A stretch of DNA of 64,000 nt from Atrina japonica. Taxonomy: Eukaryota; Mollusca; Bivalvia; Pterioida; Pinnidae. Each line of letters opens with the position of its first letter. Position 1 is the first letter of the stretch. The notes under the pieces were generated by a model. The model was not told the DNA's origin and made no database searches. It was given only the letters and a program-made list of their open reading frames with translations. Made by a program: the position numbers and the translations under genes. The stretch covers positions 570,001 through 634,000 of the forward strand of contig BROG01000366.1 in the NCBI GenBank assembly GCA_030159075.1. The letters are read 5' to 3'. This document shows positions 61,801 through 64,000 of this stretch, piece after piece.

Positions 61801-63279
61801 GTGAGCACTGATAATATCGCAGTCTATTTCACTACAGCTGAAAGTAATATGAACTAAGGTAATGCCTTGAAAGCATGCGCAGCTCCTTGTTTTATAACTG
61901 CAGAAAATAGCATTCATTGGTAATCTATCCAGTATTACAAGGGCAAAACCTTTCCCATAAAATGATGTCTCAGTTTAATTGTGTCATCAAATATCTAAAA
62001 CATAAGAACTTCAGAACTTTGTCCAGAAATAAGTCTCTAAAACATCTGATTTCACTGTGAAGAGTGACAAGTGAAGCATGAGGTTGAAGTGGTCCAGTTT
62101 GGAGGATTTGTTTTAAGTCTCTACAGTATACAGCTTCTGACACAGGTCTTTCACATTTTTATGTTGTGTACACATGTTATCTACGGTTTGGCTTCATGAA
62201 TAGCCGATGCTGCACTCTCTTTTAATGATATAGAGAACTATCTCGCTATGGTTTTGAGTATTGATGATATACGGGTCTAGCTATAATAGTATTGATATGA
62301 GGTTTTTTTTTACCTATAGTAGTGAGAATTAATGGCATGGGTGCTGAACTTGCTAAGATAGAGAGTTTTGATTCTGTTACTATTAAGAACTACTATTTTA
62401 AATAAAAAAAAAAAAAATTAACAGAACAGGTGATCATTTGAAAGTTTAACAGTTGATACTTTTTCATTAAAAAAGCTCTCTCAAATGAGGACACAATCAA
62501 AGAATGATCAAATATCTATCTATATTAGTCACTCCCAACATTTTTTTCTCTGCAGTAATCTAAGTTATAGATTGGTAATAGAAAATATTATTAGCTTCTT
62601 TACATTAATTGCAGAATTCGCATTTTTTTTTTCAGACAAGATCAACACCGTTCAGACAAAATTATGTCTGATACTATCAAAGTTTCATTCTGATTCAGGA
62701 ATTTTCCTGGTTACAGGACCCATTTCCAAAACAAAAATGGCTCGTATTTTTCCCTACAATATGCAAAATTTTCCAATTTGGAGTTTCAAAATAAAGCATT
62801 TTCAAACAAATGTTTCAAATCAAGTTTTCCAGTTTTAATTAAAATGTCACACATTTTCCCATTTTTTCGGGCCCTGAACCAAGAATTGAGGAGCTAGGAA
62901 AATCCTGTGATGTCAAATATTTCAATAGAAGTTCCACAATAGCATCTACCCTGTATATTTTTGCCACTTTGACAATATATCAAACACACCTAAAAAAAAT
63001 ATGAAATCTTCCTGAGACGATAAAAAATCATTCTGTGTTTTAAAATGGTCAAAGAATGAACACAAAAGTAAACATTAACTAAAGATAAATTGACATTTTG
63101 ATATAATCCCTCAATTTACCTCTCTATATGACAACATAGAACCTTTGAGTGTGTCCCTGAGTTCCATCAACTGTTGGCGTTCTTTGTTTTGCTGTTGTTT
63201 TATCTGTTGTAGTTGGGTGATTAAAACTTCAATGAAAGACTCAAAATGTTTTATGGTTTTCAGACCTTCTTCAAAAAAT
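12284..63279 (-). CDS. ASAP: ASAP-family Arf GAP (BAR-PH-ArfGAP-ANK-SH3), 21 coding exons, 5' end outside window
   Basis: Spliced gene on the minus strand; the exons are listed separately. The joined exons encode about 777 residues: end of BAR (about 1-53), PH (about 65-172), ArfGAP (about 195-300), ankyrin repeats (about 355-460), acidic linker (SDDDLE, about 480), proline-rich stretches ([27 protein letters not shown]) and SH3 (about 718-777). All phases agree across junctions. ASAP proteins bind PIP2-rich membranes through BAR-PH, stimulate GTP hydrolysis on Arf1/Arf5-class GTPases and act at focal adhesions, podosomes and in endocytic traffic; SH3 and proline segments recruit FAK/Pyk2- and Src-type partners in vertebrates. 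The tandem E/DLPPKP repeats of vertebrate ASAP1 are absent, and DPxWLSTN is closer to ASAP2. Probably the single invertebrate orthologue. The initiator codon and most of BAR lie beyond 64000. Introns total about 48 kb. Confidence 0.92.
12740..12857. mobile_element. Fragment of a hAT-like non-autonomous element
   Basis: Lies in the intron between the SH3 exons and contains several AAGCACTTTT copies, ending CTGTGCGAACCCTGTAAT. CGAACCCTG is the same terminal word as in the TIR element at 40562-42238. A related fragment with AAGCACTTTTCAAGGTCTGT is at 14255-14285. One inverted end is not seen, so this is a truncated copy. Confidence 0.45.
12970..13095 (-). CDS. ASAP: ASAP exon: SH3 domain, main part
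   Basis: 126 nt, phase 0/0: [40 protein letters not shown] and WW. ALYDC replaces the usual ALYDY; DELTF and DWW are the peptide-groove residues. The acceptor has a tract of 16 T before GACTCAG. The donor is GTAAGT. Confidence 0.95.
13661..13740 (-). CDS. ASAP: ASAP exon: linker before SH3 ([10 protein letters not shown])
   Basis: 80 nt from acceptor TTATTTGCAG to donor GTTAGT. G+AT gives D, then [20 protein letters not shown] and PAPRQK, phase 0 end. Comparable to LPETPVPLPRK just before the SH3 domain of human ASAP1. Confidence 0.88.
13985..14170. repeat. Dispersed repeat (CACTCAAGAATCTTTCA... type), copy 1
   Basis: The stretch from TTTAACGTCCCACTCAAGAA through CATATGGAGACGTCACCA to GACCTCGGTTTTTAGAGTCT is similar over its whole length to 50345-50510, same orientation. 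Its sequence recalls a very common bivalve interspersed repeat; naming it needs a repeat library. Confidence 0.65.
14591..14637 (-). CDS. ASAP: ASAP exon: small glycine/serine linker
   Basis: 47 nt between acceptor TTATTCAG and donor GTAAAC: AG+A gives R, then [15 protein letters not shown] and one base (G). Phases fit both neighbours, which is the main support. Conservation is weak, so it may be optional. Confidence 0.72.
16480..16745 (-). mobile_element. tRNA-like SINE, copy A
   Basis: Read on the minus strand it has a head with TTGTTAGAGCATCACGTTTT, then ACCATGAAGTCTCTCACTTC, a body with GAACCTTAGC-type and TTTGTGAGAAAGTTTGCC-like words, and a tail over GGTCTCTTTTACCGAGTACT. Related copies are at 17250-17505, 22715-22850, 34635-34996, 40095-40372 (plus) and 56665-56868, with tail fragments at 24915-24995. 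The head of the 34.9-kb copy contains TGGCCAAGTGG, which fits a pol III A box; the B box is degenerate. Confidence 0.6.
16787..16927 (-). CDS. ASAP: ASAP exon: proline-rich region 2
   Basis: 141 nt; no ATG-to-stop open frame marks it. The acceptor CTTTACAG precedes T, which completes S. Encodes [40 protein letters not shown] and [19 protein letters not shown] is a further SH3-ligand-like stretch. Phase 2 end (AG) at donor GTATAG. Confidence 0.82.
17250..17505 (-). mobile_element. tRNA-like SINE, copy B
   Basis: Second copy of the family, only about 500 bp from copy A, with matching GGTTCCAGCGGGACT, CCAGAAGTGGGAGACTTCAT and GGCAAACTTTCT segments and a duplicated GTGGCCAGTTTT tail. It lies between two proline-rich ASAP exons. 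Confidence 0.6.
17601..17802 (-). CDS. ASAP: ASAP exon: proline-rich region 1 ([15 protein letters not shown])
   Basis: 202 nt, from acceptor TTTTTCCAG to donor GTACAC. T+TG gives L, then [20 protein letters not shown], …, [25 protein letters not shown] and two bases. GKGPPLPPR is a class-type SH3 ligand, and KRPPPPPP(x)GH is a family signature. In vertebrates this region binds Src-, Crk- and cortactin-type SH3 domains; binding here is inferred. Confidence 0.9.
18660..20350 (+). mobile_element. ~1.7-kb interspersed element with internal ~110-200-bp repeats and nuclear-receptor-like sites
   Basis: The head is CAAGAGGCCCAAGGTGCCTG…CTCACCTGG. The body has about five diverged repeats carrying ACTTAAAAGGG and ATAACTCCC with TTTTTTGTAGATCTTT. 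The tail runs TGACCTTTGACCCCATGACC … TAGCTCACCTGG. The tail alone recurs at 49260-49795, and heads occur at 43190-43390 and 51312-51350. No coding frame. I infer a non-autonomous interspersed element. Confidence 0.55.
21067..21310. repeat. ~56-bp tandem repeat, 4-5 copies
   Basis: Units start CTCATGCACACAAATTTGTT and end ATCATATTGGGTCACT; four are clear, with a divergent first and truncated last. They give overlapping open frames that are artefacts. Confidence 0.85.
21500..21725. repeat. ~118-bp direct duplication
   Basis: The segment CCTCTGAAACGAGGGTAAAG … GGAGCTCTACGACTAGAAGA is repeated as CCTCTGAAACAAGGGTAAAG … GGAGCTCTACAACCAGAAGA about 118 bp later, with a third degenerate start near 21721. 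Confidence 0.75.
21885..22250. repeat. Tandem ~27/80-bp repeat (AATAATGTGGTTACCTTGCA)
   Basis: Repeated ATAATGTGGTTACCTTGCAT, AATAATGAGGTCTTTGTATA and AATAATGTGGTTTCCTTGCA variants, about 27 bp each, in a ~78-bp higher-order order at the left end and more irregular to the right. Confidence 0.8.
22715..22850 (-). mobile_element. Partial SINE copy with a C16A15 homopolymer junction
   Basis: AAACTGCC…AGCCAGCTTTGGTTCTACTT…GGGACACTTCATGGGTACTG matches the minus-oriented SINE family. The stretch that should read through AACTTTCT…AAAAATCAGC is replaced by 16 C (22731-22746) and 15 A (22747-22761). Confidence 0.5.
22972..23019 (-). CDS. ASAP: ASAP exon: short linker exon ([13 protein letters not shown])
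   Basis: 48 nt between acceptor GTTCTAG and donor GTAAGTATG. Only the frame with two leading bases is open and phase-compatible: [16 protein letters not shown] plus one base. It resembles the KQR(L/S)S segment of vertebrate ASAPs but is weakly conserved, and it could be alternatively spliced. Confidence 0.7.
23996..24158 (-). CDS. ASAP: ASAP exon: serine/basic linker after acidic region
   Basis: 163 nt, from acceptor TCTTTCCAG to donor GTAGGTAT. Encodes [20 protein letters not shown], then [20 protein letters not shown] and [13 protein letters not shown] plus one base. RPQS matches SPRPQSF of vertebrate ASAP1. The alternative donor four bases on (GTATCA) would give an immediate frame conflict with a stop in the next exon, so 23996 is preferred. 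Lies on the far side of the 15.5-kb intron. Confidence 0.85.
24960..25765. repeat. ~57-63-bp minisatellite, about 12 units, derived from a SINE tail
   Basis: Units have the form GGAGAGAACCCAAGCACAGT, GTACCAAAAGAGACCACTGG, CTTTCCAGCTTTTACT. The same words in the same order (GAGAACCCGACTACAATGTA, TCCAGAAAAAGACCACCAGC) form the tail of the SINE family, and a recognisable SINE tail sits just left at 24915-24995. Units keep three frames open on parts of both strands, giving 60-232-codon open frames that are not genes. Confidence 0.85.
28242..32278 (-). pseudogene. Broken copy of a multicopy invertebrate gene/transposon family with PIN-like nuclease motifs
   Basis: Minus-strand frames in collinear order match what I recall of a large uncharacterised family repeated many times in bivalve and other invertebrate genomes. 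From the N-terminus: a zinc-knuckle-like CIFCGLP…[10 protein letters not shown] with CEKRNDDWG (32.2-31.9 kb); [14 protein letters not shown]…NVVTF (31.8 kb); [14 protein letters not shown] (31.25 kb); WSGFMQMF and TFDQP (30.9-30.7 kb); [20 protein letters not shown]…SGGLTRGKG (29.9 kb); [20 protein letters not shown] and [15 protein letters not shown] (29.8-29.7 kb); [14 protein letters not shown] (29.2 kb); DADVLIV and [10 protein letters not shown] (28.8 kb); [20 protein letters not shown] (28.65 kb); and [20 protein letters not shown] (28.4 kb). The pieces lie in different frames, separated by stops, so the copy is dead. The D-rich motifs resemble PIN/FEN-type nuclease sites (inference). 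Confidence 0.8.
34635..34996 (-). mobile_element. tRNA-like SINE interrupted by a MITE
   Basis: On the minus strand the head GGGGCCTCTGTGGCCAAGTG has a good A-box match (TGGCCAAGTGG). The body and tail continue to the GGTGGAGGAGTGAACT sequence (plus) but are split by a ~150-bp inverted-end element at 34681-34830. The two halves of the SINE read straight on when the insert is removed. Confidence 0.6.
34681..34830. mobile_element. MITE with GGGGCCCATTTTACAAAC ends, copy 1
   Basis: AGGGGCCCATTTTACAAACG … GTAAAACAGACCCCT are inverted ends; AGTCCTAAATCCTAAC and GGATTTAGTACTTAGGAC extend the pairing inward. An opposite-orientation copy is at 55672-55820. Confidence 0.65.
35985..36845. repeat. ~40-bp minisatellite rich in GAATTC and CCCTGTCTAC
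   Basis: Repeated GAATTCCTGACCCTGTCTAC and AGAATCCCCACACTACCTAA half-units of about 20 bp, in alternating order over about 860 bp, drifting to TTCTGGATTCCCTACCCTG at the right end. Short open frames on both strands here are artefacts. Confidence 0.85.
37603..37963. mobile_element. Foldback (long inverted repeat) element, copy 1
   Basis: The ends TTAAAGGGGCATTAGTTGT and CAGTTACAGCCCTTTAA are inverted. Pairing extends inward through TACTATTTGTACTTGG, ACAGGTATAACAATCT and ATATATTTTGTGAAAAT versus their reversed counterparts. Copies 2 and 3 are at 57577-57974 and 59368-59730. Confidence 0.65.
39633..39680 (-). CDS. ASAP: ASAP exon: acidic linker (SDDDLE)
   Basis: 48 nt, phase 0/0, 16 residues: [16 protein letters not shown]. 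It aligns with EIDESDDDLDDK after the ankyrin repeats of vertebrate ASAPs. The acceptor is TTTTTCAG and the donor GTGTGTAA, a weaker consensus. The following intron is the largest, about 15.5 kb. Confidence 0.87.
40095..40372 (+). mobile_element. tRNA-like SINE, plus orientation
   Basis: The head is GGGGCCACCATGGCCAAGTT with GTTAGAGCATTGTGCCTGAA. The tail is CGTGGTCTCTTCCTGGGTAC and ACAACTGGCTGCCACCA. It ends 36 bp from the ASAP exon at 40408 and is the only copy of the family here that is antisense to the ASAP gene. Confidence 0.55.
40408..40476 (-). CDS. ASAP: ASAP exon: end of ankyrin region
   Basis: 69 nt, phase 0/0, 23 residues: [20 protein letters not shown] and LIS. It corresponds to the LLSQAKSGKFNPHVHVEYEW segment of vertebrate ASAP. 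The donor is GTAAGTAT. A TIR transposon begins 85 bp upstream of its acceptor, in the preceding intron. Confidence 0.88.
40520..40561 (+). repeat. Left half of an ~85-bp repeat split by a transposon
   Basis: AACTCTTTCATCCCTAAAGA…GGACTGGCCTAAGT is the first half of the 85-bp family (compare 50631-50716). The second half, TTATTGATTTACAGAAGAGT…GGGGTTGATGAGTTA, is at 42244-42293. The 1677-bp element between them inserted at TAAGT. Confidence 0.8.
40562..42238. mobile_element. 1677-bp TIR transposon (hAT-like), non-autonomous, TSD TAAGT
   Basis: The ends are CAGGGTTCGAAAAAT and ATTTTTCGAACCCTG, a perfect 15-bp inverted repeat, flanked by the direct repeat TAAGT (40557-40561 and 42239-42243). Subterminal GGGCGAGT/ACTCGCCC words are clustered at both ends, as expected for transposase binding sites. 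CAG…CTG ends fit hAT elements, and a 5-bp duplication fits the hAT5-type group better than the usual 8 bp; the class is therefore tentative. No transposase is recognisable. Inside are an exact 19-bp inverted repeat (41395-41413 and 42052-42070), a 15-bp hairpin (41097-41137) and two outward-pointing open frames of 83-84 codons (41372-41626 minus, 41866-42117 plus). Confidence 0.85.
42915..43101 (-). CDS. ASAP: ASAP exon: ankyrin repeats 2-3
   Basis: 187 nt from acceptor TCTTATCAG to donor GTAAGAG. CT+G gives L, then [60 protein letters not shown] and DL. Consensus ankyrin features ([23 protein letters not shown]) are clear. Phase 0 end. Confidence 0.93.
43503..43537 (-). repeat. Duplicated 3' part of the ankyrin exon
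   Basis: On the minus strand ACACTTCATCTCATAGATTT…ATCATTCAG copies ACACTTCATCTTGTAGATTT…ATCATTCAG of the exon at 43564-43655, and a GTAAGTTTT donor follows at 43491, 72 bp from the true donor. It would encode [10 protein letters not shown], one change from the exon. Confidence 0.8.
43564..43655 (-). CDS. ASAP: ASAP exon: ankyrin repeat, flanked by duplicated splice sites
   Basis: 92 nt, phase 0 to phase 2: [31 protein letters not shown] split. It matches GETALHLAV…SLHLVDFLVQN. The acceptor TTTTACTTCCAG|GAAAAT lies in the first unit of a tandem array (43650-44075) that copies it repeatedly, and the donor GTAAGTT is duplicated 72 bp downstream. Both are discussed in the findings. Confidence 0.92.
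43650..44076. repeat. ~57-bp tandem array copying the splice acceptor of the ankyrin exon
   Basis: Units of the form TTTTCCTGGAAGTAAAATCA, TTGGTATTAAGATACAGCAG, ACATTAAAATTTTAAA start at about 43650, 43707, 43764, 43821 (truncated), 43848, 43904, 43961 and 44017. The first unit contains the real exon boundary: on the minus strand each unit reads …GATTTTACTTCCAG|GAAAAT. Confidence 0.9.
44729..44909 (-). CDS. ASAP: ASAP exon: ArfGAP-ankyrin linker and start of ankyrin repeats
   Basis: 181 nt. The acceptor GTGTAG precedes G, which completes M. Encodes [17 protein letters not shown] (compare the VRKEYITAKY of the family), then [20 protein letters not shown] and [15 protein letters not shown], the first ankyrin helices. 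Phase 0 end at donor GTACGT. Confidence 0.92.
44966..45146. mobile_element. MITE-like element (CAGTAAAACCTGC...TTTCACTGTA)
   Basis: The left end GCAGTAAAACCTGCTTTAGC and right end ACAAGTTTCACTGTA are imperfectly inverted, with GACCACCTGTATATAAAGAC and CTCTATATAAAGGCC repeats inside. Same broad family as 5151-5248. Confidence 0.5.
45172..45405 (+). pseudogene. 3' end of a non-LTR retrotransposon ORF2
   Basis: The open frame contains [26 protein letters not shown], then [17 protein letters not shown] and a stop at 45385-45387, followed by AAGAAGAAGAAGATT. GKxxGxRSRGRQRxKYxD … EWxxMIADxxNxPGT is the conserved C-terminus of LINE ORF2 proteins, and a short simple tail is normal at the 3' end. Everything upstream of about 45172 is missing, so this is a 5'-truncated dead insertion. 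It is in sense opposite to ASAP. Confidence 0.85.
45931..46089. mobile_element. ~159-bp MITE with ~55-bp near-perfect inverted repeats
   Basis: The left arm TAGAATATTTGACAATTGAT…TTTATTACATCATGAGGCAG and right arm CTGCCTCACTCGATGTAATA…AATTGTCAAATATCCTCTA pair almost completely, leaving a loop of about 45 bp. TA at both borders suggests a TA target duplication as in Tc1/mariner-type MITEs. Confidence 0.75.
46775..47065 (+). repeat. Dispersed repeat, about 260-290 bp, copy 2
   Basis: Same family as 4325-4590: TGTTTGTGAAACACAAATGC, GATGTCAGTGAAGTGTGAGC, TCCAAACACTAGATGCCCCC and TTTTCAGGCTGGGGACA are shared. Extra AGACAAACAAACAAATAGAT simple sequence lies in the middle. Confidence 0.7.
47136..47224 (-). 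CDS. ASAP: ASAP exon: C-terminal helix of ArfGAP domain
   Basis: 89 nt from acceptor TTTTCAG to donor GTAAGTG, starting in phase 0: [19 protein letters not shown] and [10 protein letters not shown], ending with AT that joins G of the next exon to give M. NPSSSM aligns with PSSDM of vertebrate ASAPs, which supports the donor at 47135 over the GTATGT four bases earlier. Confidence 0.92.
47372..47518. mobile_element. ~147-bp MITE with GGCCCTGACACCATAAAAC ends
   Basis: GGCCCTGACACCATAAAACT … AGTTTTATGGTGTCAGACCC are inverted ends. ACTTAAGTCTAA and TTAGACTTAAGT extend the stem. Confidence 0.7.
48029..48163. repeat. 68-bp direct duplication
   Basis: GTGGGGGGCATAATAAAAAC … AACTGTCACAGAAG occurs twice, starting at 48029 and 48097, with a single clear difference (GTCAATGG/GTTAATGG). 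A recent tandem duplication. Confidence 0.9.
48395..48645. repeat. Tandem ~60-90-bp repeat (AGACAGAATTTACTGAGAGA)
   Basis: Repeats of TCAATATAAGACAGAATTTA, CTGAGAGATGTATAAATCAC and CGTTTTACTTTG with irregular insertions; earlier diverged units are visible from about 48300. A related unit recurs at 48985-49035. Confidence 0.75.
49060..49193 (-). CDS. ASAP: ASAP exon: catalytic core of ArfGAP (second zinc pair and arginine finger)
   Basis: No start-to-stop open frame marks this exon; I found it by searching for the missing half of the ArfGAP domain. The acceptor is TTTACAG and the donor GTAAGTCAA. Encodes [18 protein letters not shown], then [15 protein letters not shown] and DELGTSQLL. With the previous exon it gives C-X2-C-X16-C-X2-C, exactly the ArfGAP finger, and R in GIHR is the catalytic arginine. 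The usual ECSG is ECCG here. Confidence 0.93.
49260..49795 (+). mobile_element. Tail copy of the 18.7-20.35-kb element
   Basis: TGTGACCTTGGCCTTTGACC … AATTTTGTCAAAATGGTCCT … ATAGGTCACCATGTACC parallels 19853-20350 closely. A further diverged TGACTTCAACCTCTGACCTC repeat follows at 49850-49930. The left border lies about 70 bp from the catalytic ArfGAP exon. Confidence 0.65.
50345..50510. repeat. Dispersed repeat (CACTCAAGAATCTTTCA... type), copy 2
   Basis: Shares CCCACTCAAGAATCTTTCA, TGGAGACGTCACCAAATGCC, GTGAAGGGCTTCAAG and CACCTACTGTGACATGGGAT with 13985-14170, same orientation. Confidence 0.65.
50904..51073 (-). CDS. ASAP: ASAP exon: end of PH domain and first half of ArfGAP zinc finger
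   Basis: The acceptor TTTCTCAG precedes 51073; GA+G gives E, then [17 protein letters not shown] (last PH helix), a linker, [17 protein letters not shown] and VCCDCGQP with the first two zinc-binding cysteines. It ends in phase 1 at donor GTAAACAT. Reading past the donor gives a spurious cysteine-containing tail that should be ignored. Confidence 0.93.
51700..51950 (-). repeat. Dispersed repeat with AACAAGGAGCTGC end, copy 1 of 3
   Basis: GATGAATGCTTTACCCTGCA…TTAAACAAGGAGCTGCACTT…GGGATTGCCTTGGTCATAT resembles 55218-55490 and the reverse complement of 61855-62160. Each copy also gives a short VMSN-containing open frame, probably by chance. Confidence 0.55.
52067..52115 (-). CDS. ASAP: ASAP exon: PH domain strand ([10 protein letters not shown])
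   Basis: 49 nt, too short to stand out as an open frame. The acceptor TTATCACAG precedes 52115. The split codon A/AT gives N, then [15 protein letters not shown], matching RTYHFQAEDE of vertebrate ASAPs. It ends with GA in phase 2 at GTAAGTAA. The adjacent intron to the right holds the 2.8-kb satellite array. Confidence 0.9.
52150..54945. repeat. 2.8-kb satellite-like array of a ~16-bp unit (AATTCAAATCTTCCAY)
   Basis: About 170 irregular copies of a 16-17-bp unit, typically AATTCAAATCTTCCAC or ..CCAT, with variants ATATAAATCCAAATCTTCCA and AATTCAATTAAAATCTTCCA mixed in. It begins about 40 bp upstream of the acceptor of the PH exon at 52067-52115. No open frame of note. Confidence 0.92.
55218..55490 (-). 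repeat. Dispersed repeat with AACAAGGAGCTGC end, copy 2 of 3
   Basis: AAGATGGCCACCAATGGACG … ATTCCCAATGAATGCTTTTT … AAAACAAGGAGCTGCGCTTG … AAGGCATTGCCTTAGTTCAT. Its closest relative is the plus-oriented copy at 61855-62160 (AAGGTAATGCCTTGAAAGCA, GCGCAGCTCCTTGTTTTA). Confidence 0.6.
55495..55665. repeat. ~20/40-bp tandem repeat (AATAGACTGGTATCATACAA)
   Basis: AAAATAGACTGGTATCATAC and AAAATAGACTGGTATTATA half-units alternate through about nine copies. High identity indicates recent expansion. Confidence 0.9.
55672..55820. mobile_element. MITE with GGGGCCCATTTTGCGAAAC ends, copy 2
   Basis: Opposite-orientation relative of 34681-34830: GGCTTGTTTTACAAAAATTC, TTAAGTCCTAAATTGTAAGT, GGATTTAGGACTTGGGGCG, ATGGGCCCC. 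Confidence 0.6.
55894..55945 (-). CDS. ASAP: ASAP exon: PH domain strand (KKLFDLIS)
   Basis: 52 nt, starting in phase 0 and ending in phase 1: [17 protein letters not shown] plus one base. It corresponds to the …KKSFDLIS… strand of vertebrate ASAP PH domains. The donor is GTAAGTAC. Confidence 0.9.
56354..56401 (-). CDS. ASAP: ASAP exon: PH domain strand ([10 protein letters not shown])
   Basis: Sixteen codons, [16 protein letters not shown], between a TATTTACAG acceptor and a GTAAGA donor, phase 0/0. [10 protein letters not shown] is nearly invariant in ASAP1/2. Confidence 0.92.
56665..56868 (-). mobile_element. tRNA-like SINE, partial
   Basis: GGTGGCGGCCAGATTTTAAT, CAATGTATCTGGGAAGAGAC, CAGCAAACTTTCTCACAAA and GAGATGATAGACTTTATGGT (plus) match the family; the head region ends GCCAATGAGGCCCC. 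The first unit of the 90-bp tandem array follows immediately and also ends GAGCCAATGAGGCCCC, so the array may have grown from the SINE head. Confidence 0.55.
56880..57565. repeat. ~90-bp tandem repeat, 8 copies
   Basis: CTATATCTCTTCAC-type words occur at 56903, 56993, 57083, 57172, 57261, 57350, 57439 and 57528, a regular 89-90-bp period. Each unit also contains ACAGGATAGCTCTGAGCCA, GTGAGGCCCCTAGAT and TTTACTTTAAAGACAC. Copies are highly similar. Confidence 0.93.
57577..57974. mobile_element. Foldback element, copy 2
   Basis: TTTAAAGGGTCATTTGCAAT … GGTAATGCCCCTTTA; the inner arms TACACAGGCATAGAATATCT and AAGATCTTTTATGCCTGTAC pair. It ends about 90 bp from the PH exon at 58064. Confidence 0.7.
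58064..58240 (-). CDS. ASAP: ASAP exon: BAR-PH linker and first half of PH domain
   Basis: The acceptor TTTTTTGCAG precedes 58240 and the donor GTACGT follows 58064. Encodes 59 residues in phase 0/0. The linker has the family hallmark [14 protein letters not shown], then [12 protein letters not shown] and [20 protein letters not shown], the first PH strands with the lysine/arginine cluster expected to contact PIP2. The previous exon (…SYRE) joins in frame at the same place as in vertebrate ASAPs, so no exon appears to be missing between them. Confidence 0.93.
59368..59730. mobile_element. Foldback element, copy 3
   Basis: ATAAAGGGGCATTAGCTGTA … CACAACTAATGCACCTTC; the inner arms TACAAAGGCATACAAATTCT and ATCTTATGCCTGTGTATATC pair. 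Same family as 37603-37963 and 57577-57974. Confidence 0.65.
60290..60625 (+). mobile_element. Second SINE-like element with degenerate tRNA-type promoter
   Basis: TTGCTCATCAGGTAAAGCAT (A-box-like) and AAGTCTGATTCCCAATACC (B-box-like) lie about 35 bp apart, followed by a body with GCACGTTAAAAGAACACTCA and CTGTGGTGTCCCTAGCACAG. The body differs from the other SINE family in the window. A similar body fragment appears at 48140-48260 (TGTTAAGACCCTCACTGCAG … CATTTTACCTAAAGCTGGTG). Confidence 0.5.
60630..61850. other. ASAP intron sequence, nothing recognised
   Basis: AT-rich intronic DNA with no supported gene or repeat. GTACAA/CTTGTACAA words recur (60.90-61.29 kb) in both orientations, suggesting a diverged inverted-end element that I cannot delimit. 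Confidence 0.4.
61855..62160 (+). repeat. Dispersed repeat with GCAGCTCCTTGTTTTA head, copy 3 of 3
   Basis: Reverse-complement relative of 55218-55490: TGCGCAGCTCCTTGTTTTAT, AGCATTCATTGGTAATCTAT, GTTTAATTGTGTCATCAAAT and CAGCTTCTGACACAGGTC. The copy is longer at its right end and continues in weakly similar sequence to about 62350. Confidence 0.55.
63120..63279 (-). CDS. ASAP: ASAP exon: C-terminal part of BAR domain
   Basis: The acceptor TTATTTTGTAG precedes 63279; the first base completes a split codon from an exon outside the window. Encodes 53 residues starting [19 protein letters not shown] and including [18 protein letters not shown], a long charged helix as expected for the third BAR helix. 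It ends SYRE in phase 0 at the donor GTAAAT. In the family this helix dimerises to form the membrane-curvature-sensing crescent. Confidence 0.9.
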
Positions 63280-63699
63280 CTACAAAATAAGAAAATATGA
63301 AACTTAGGAAAAAAACAAAAACAAAAAACCAACACAATTTGTCTCCAGTTCTATTGAAATTGTAACCTGTGAGAAATTTTAAACATCATTTTAAAATGAA
63401 GTGAATATTGTACAAACTGTGTGACAAATAAATGTTTTCCAGTTCTATAAATATCTATTCTGTCTTGCTTTTTTTAATTCATTTGTGTTTGTCTAGTTGT
63501 AGTGTTGACTCGCACACAGAAAGTCCACAAGTTCAATTGCTAGTACCAGGTAAAAAAAAACTTGATAACAATTTACTATTTGTGACTTAGATAATGAGAA
63601 ATATTGATTTTTACAAACATTAACACTTAAATAGTGAGAGCCTTAAAACTTGATAACTTGTTCATCTTGGTAACTTACATAGCAAGAGCCCTAAAACTA

Positions 63700-64000
63700 T
63701 TAATCTTGGTAACTTAGTGAGAGGTATGGTCTTGATATGGTAACTTGATGAGAGGGATAGTCTTGATATGGTAATTTGGTGAGAGGTATGGTCTTGATAC
63801 AGTAATTTGGTGAGAAGTATAGACTTGATACAGTAATTTGGTGAGAGGTATGGTATTGATACAGTAATTTGGTGAGAAGTATGGACTTGATACAGTAATT
63901 TGGTGAGAGGTATGGACTTGACACAGTAATTTGGTGAGAAGTATGGACTTGATACAGTAATTTGGTGAGAAGTATGGACTTGATACAGTAATGTAGGTAA
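63700..64000. repeat. 31-bp minisatellite running off the window
   Basis: About nine copies of TTGGTGAGAAGTATGGACTT, GATACAGTAAT (31 bp), with GAGGTATGGTCTTGA variants on the left. The array continues past the right edge and lies in the ASAP intron before the BAR exon. Confidence 0.9.

Overview
The window is animal genomic DNA: AT-rich, with GT-AG introns, widely spaced short exons and dense interspersed and tandem repeats. Several repeat families look like those of marine bivalves, so a bivalve mollusc (perhaps a scallop or oyster relative) is my best guess; I did not test this and cannot name the species. There are no operons, CRISPR arrays or bacterial features.

Layout. (1) 1-900: the last exon of a plus-strand gene with ribonuclease-inhibitor-type leucine-rich repeats, with stop codon and poly(A) signal. 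(2) About 0.9-12.2 kb: intergenic DNA with no gene I can support, holding MITE-like elements, dispersed repeats, microsatellites and a 22-bp minisatellite. (3) 12.28-64.0 kb, minus strand: one large gene fills the rest. It is an ASAP-family Arf GTPase-activating protein. I traced 21 coding exons by hand, each with AG/GT boundaries and consistent phases. They encode about 777 residues: the end of the BAR domain, PH domain, ArfGAP zinc finger, ankyrin repeats, an acidic linker, proline-rich segments and a C-terminal SH3 domain ending in a TGA at 12284-12286. The start codon and most of the BAR domain lie beyond the right edge.

The ASAP introns carry most of the mobile DNA. The 15.5-kb intron (24159-39632) holds a broken copy (about 28.2-32.3 kb, minus) of a multicopy invertebrate protein family with PIN/FEN-like acidic motifs. 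The intron at 40.5-42.9 kb holds a 1677-bp TIR element with a 5-bp target duplication, inserted into an older 85-bp repeat whose two halves can still be recognised. A tRNA-like SINE family is scattered through the introns, and its tail has been amplified into a minisatellite at 25 kb. A 2.8-kb array of a ~16-bp unit fills much of a PH-domain intron.

The most unusual structure is around the small ankyrin exon at 43564-43655. Its 3' splice site is the first unit of a ~57-bp tandem array that repeats the acceptor about seven more times upstream, and its 3' end with the donor is duplicated 72 bp downstream.
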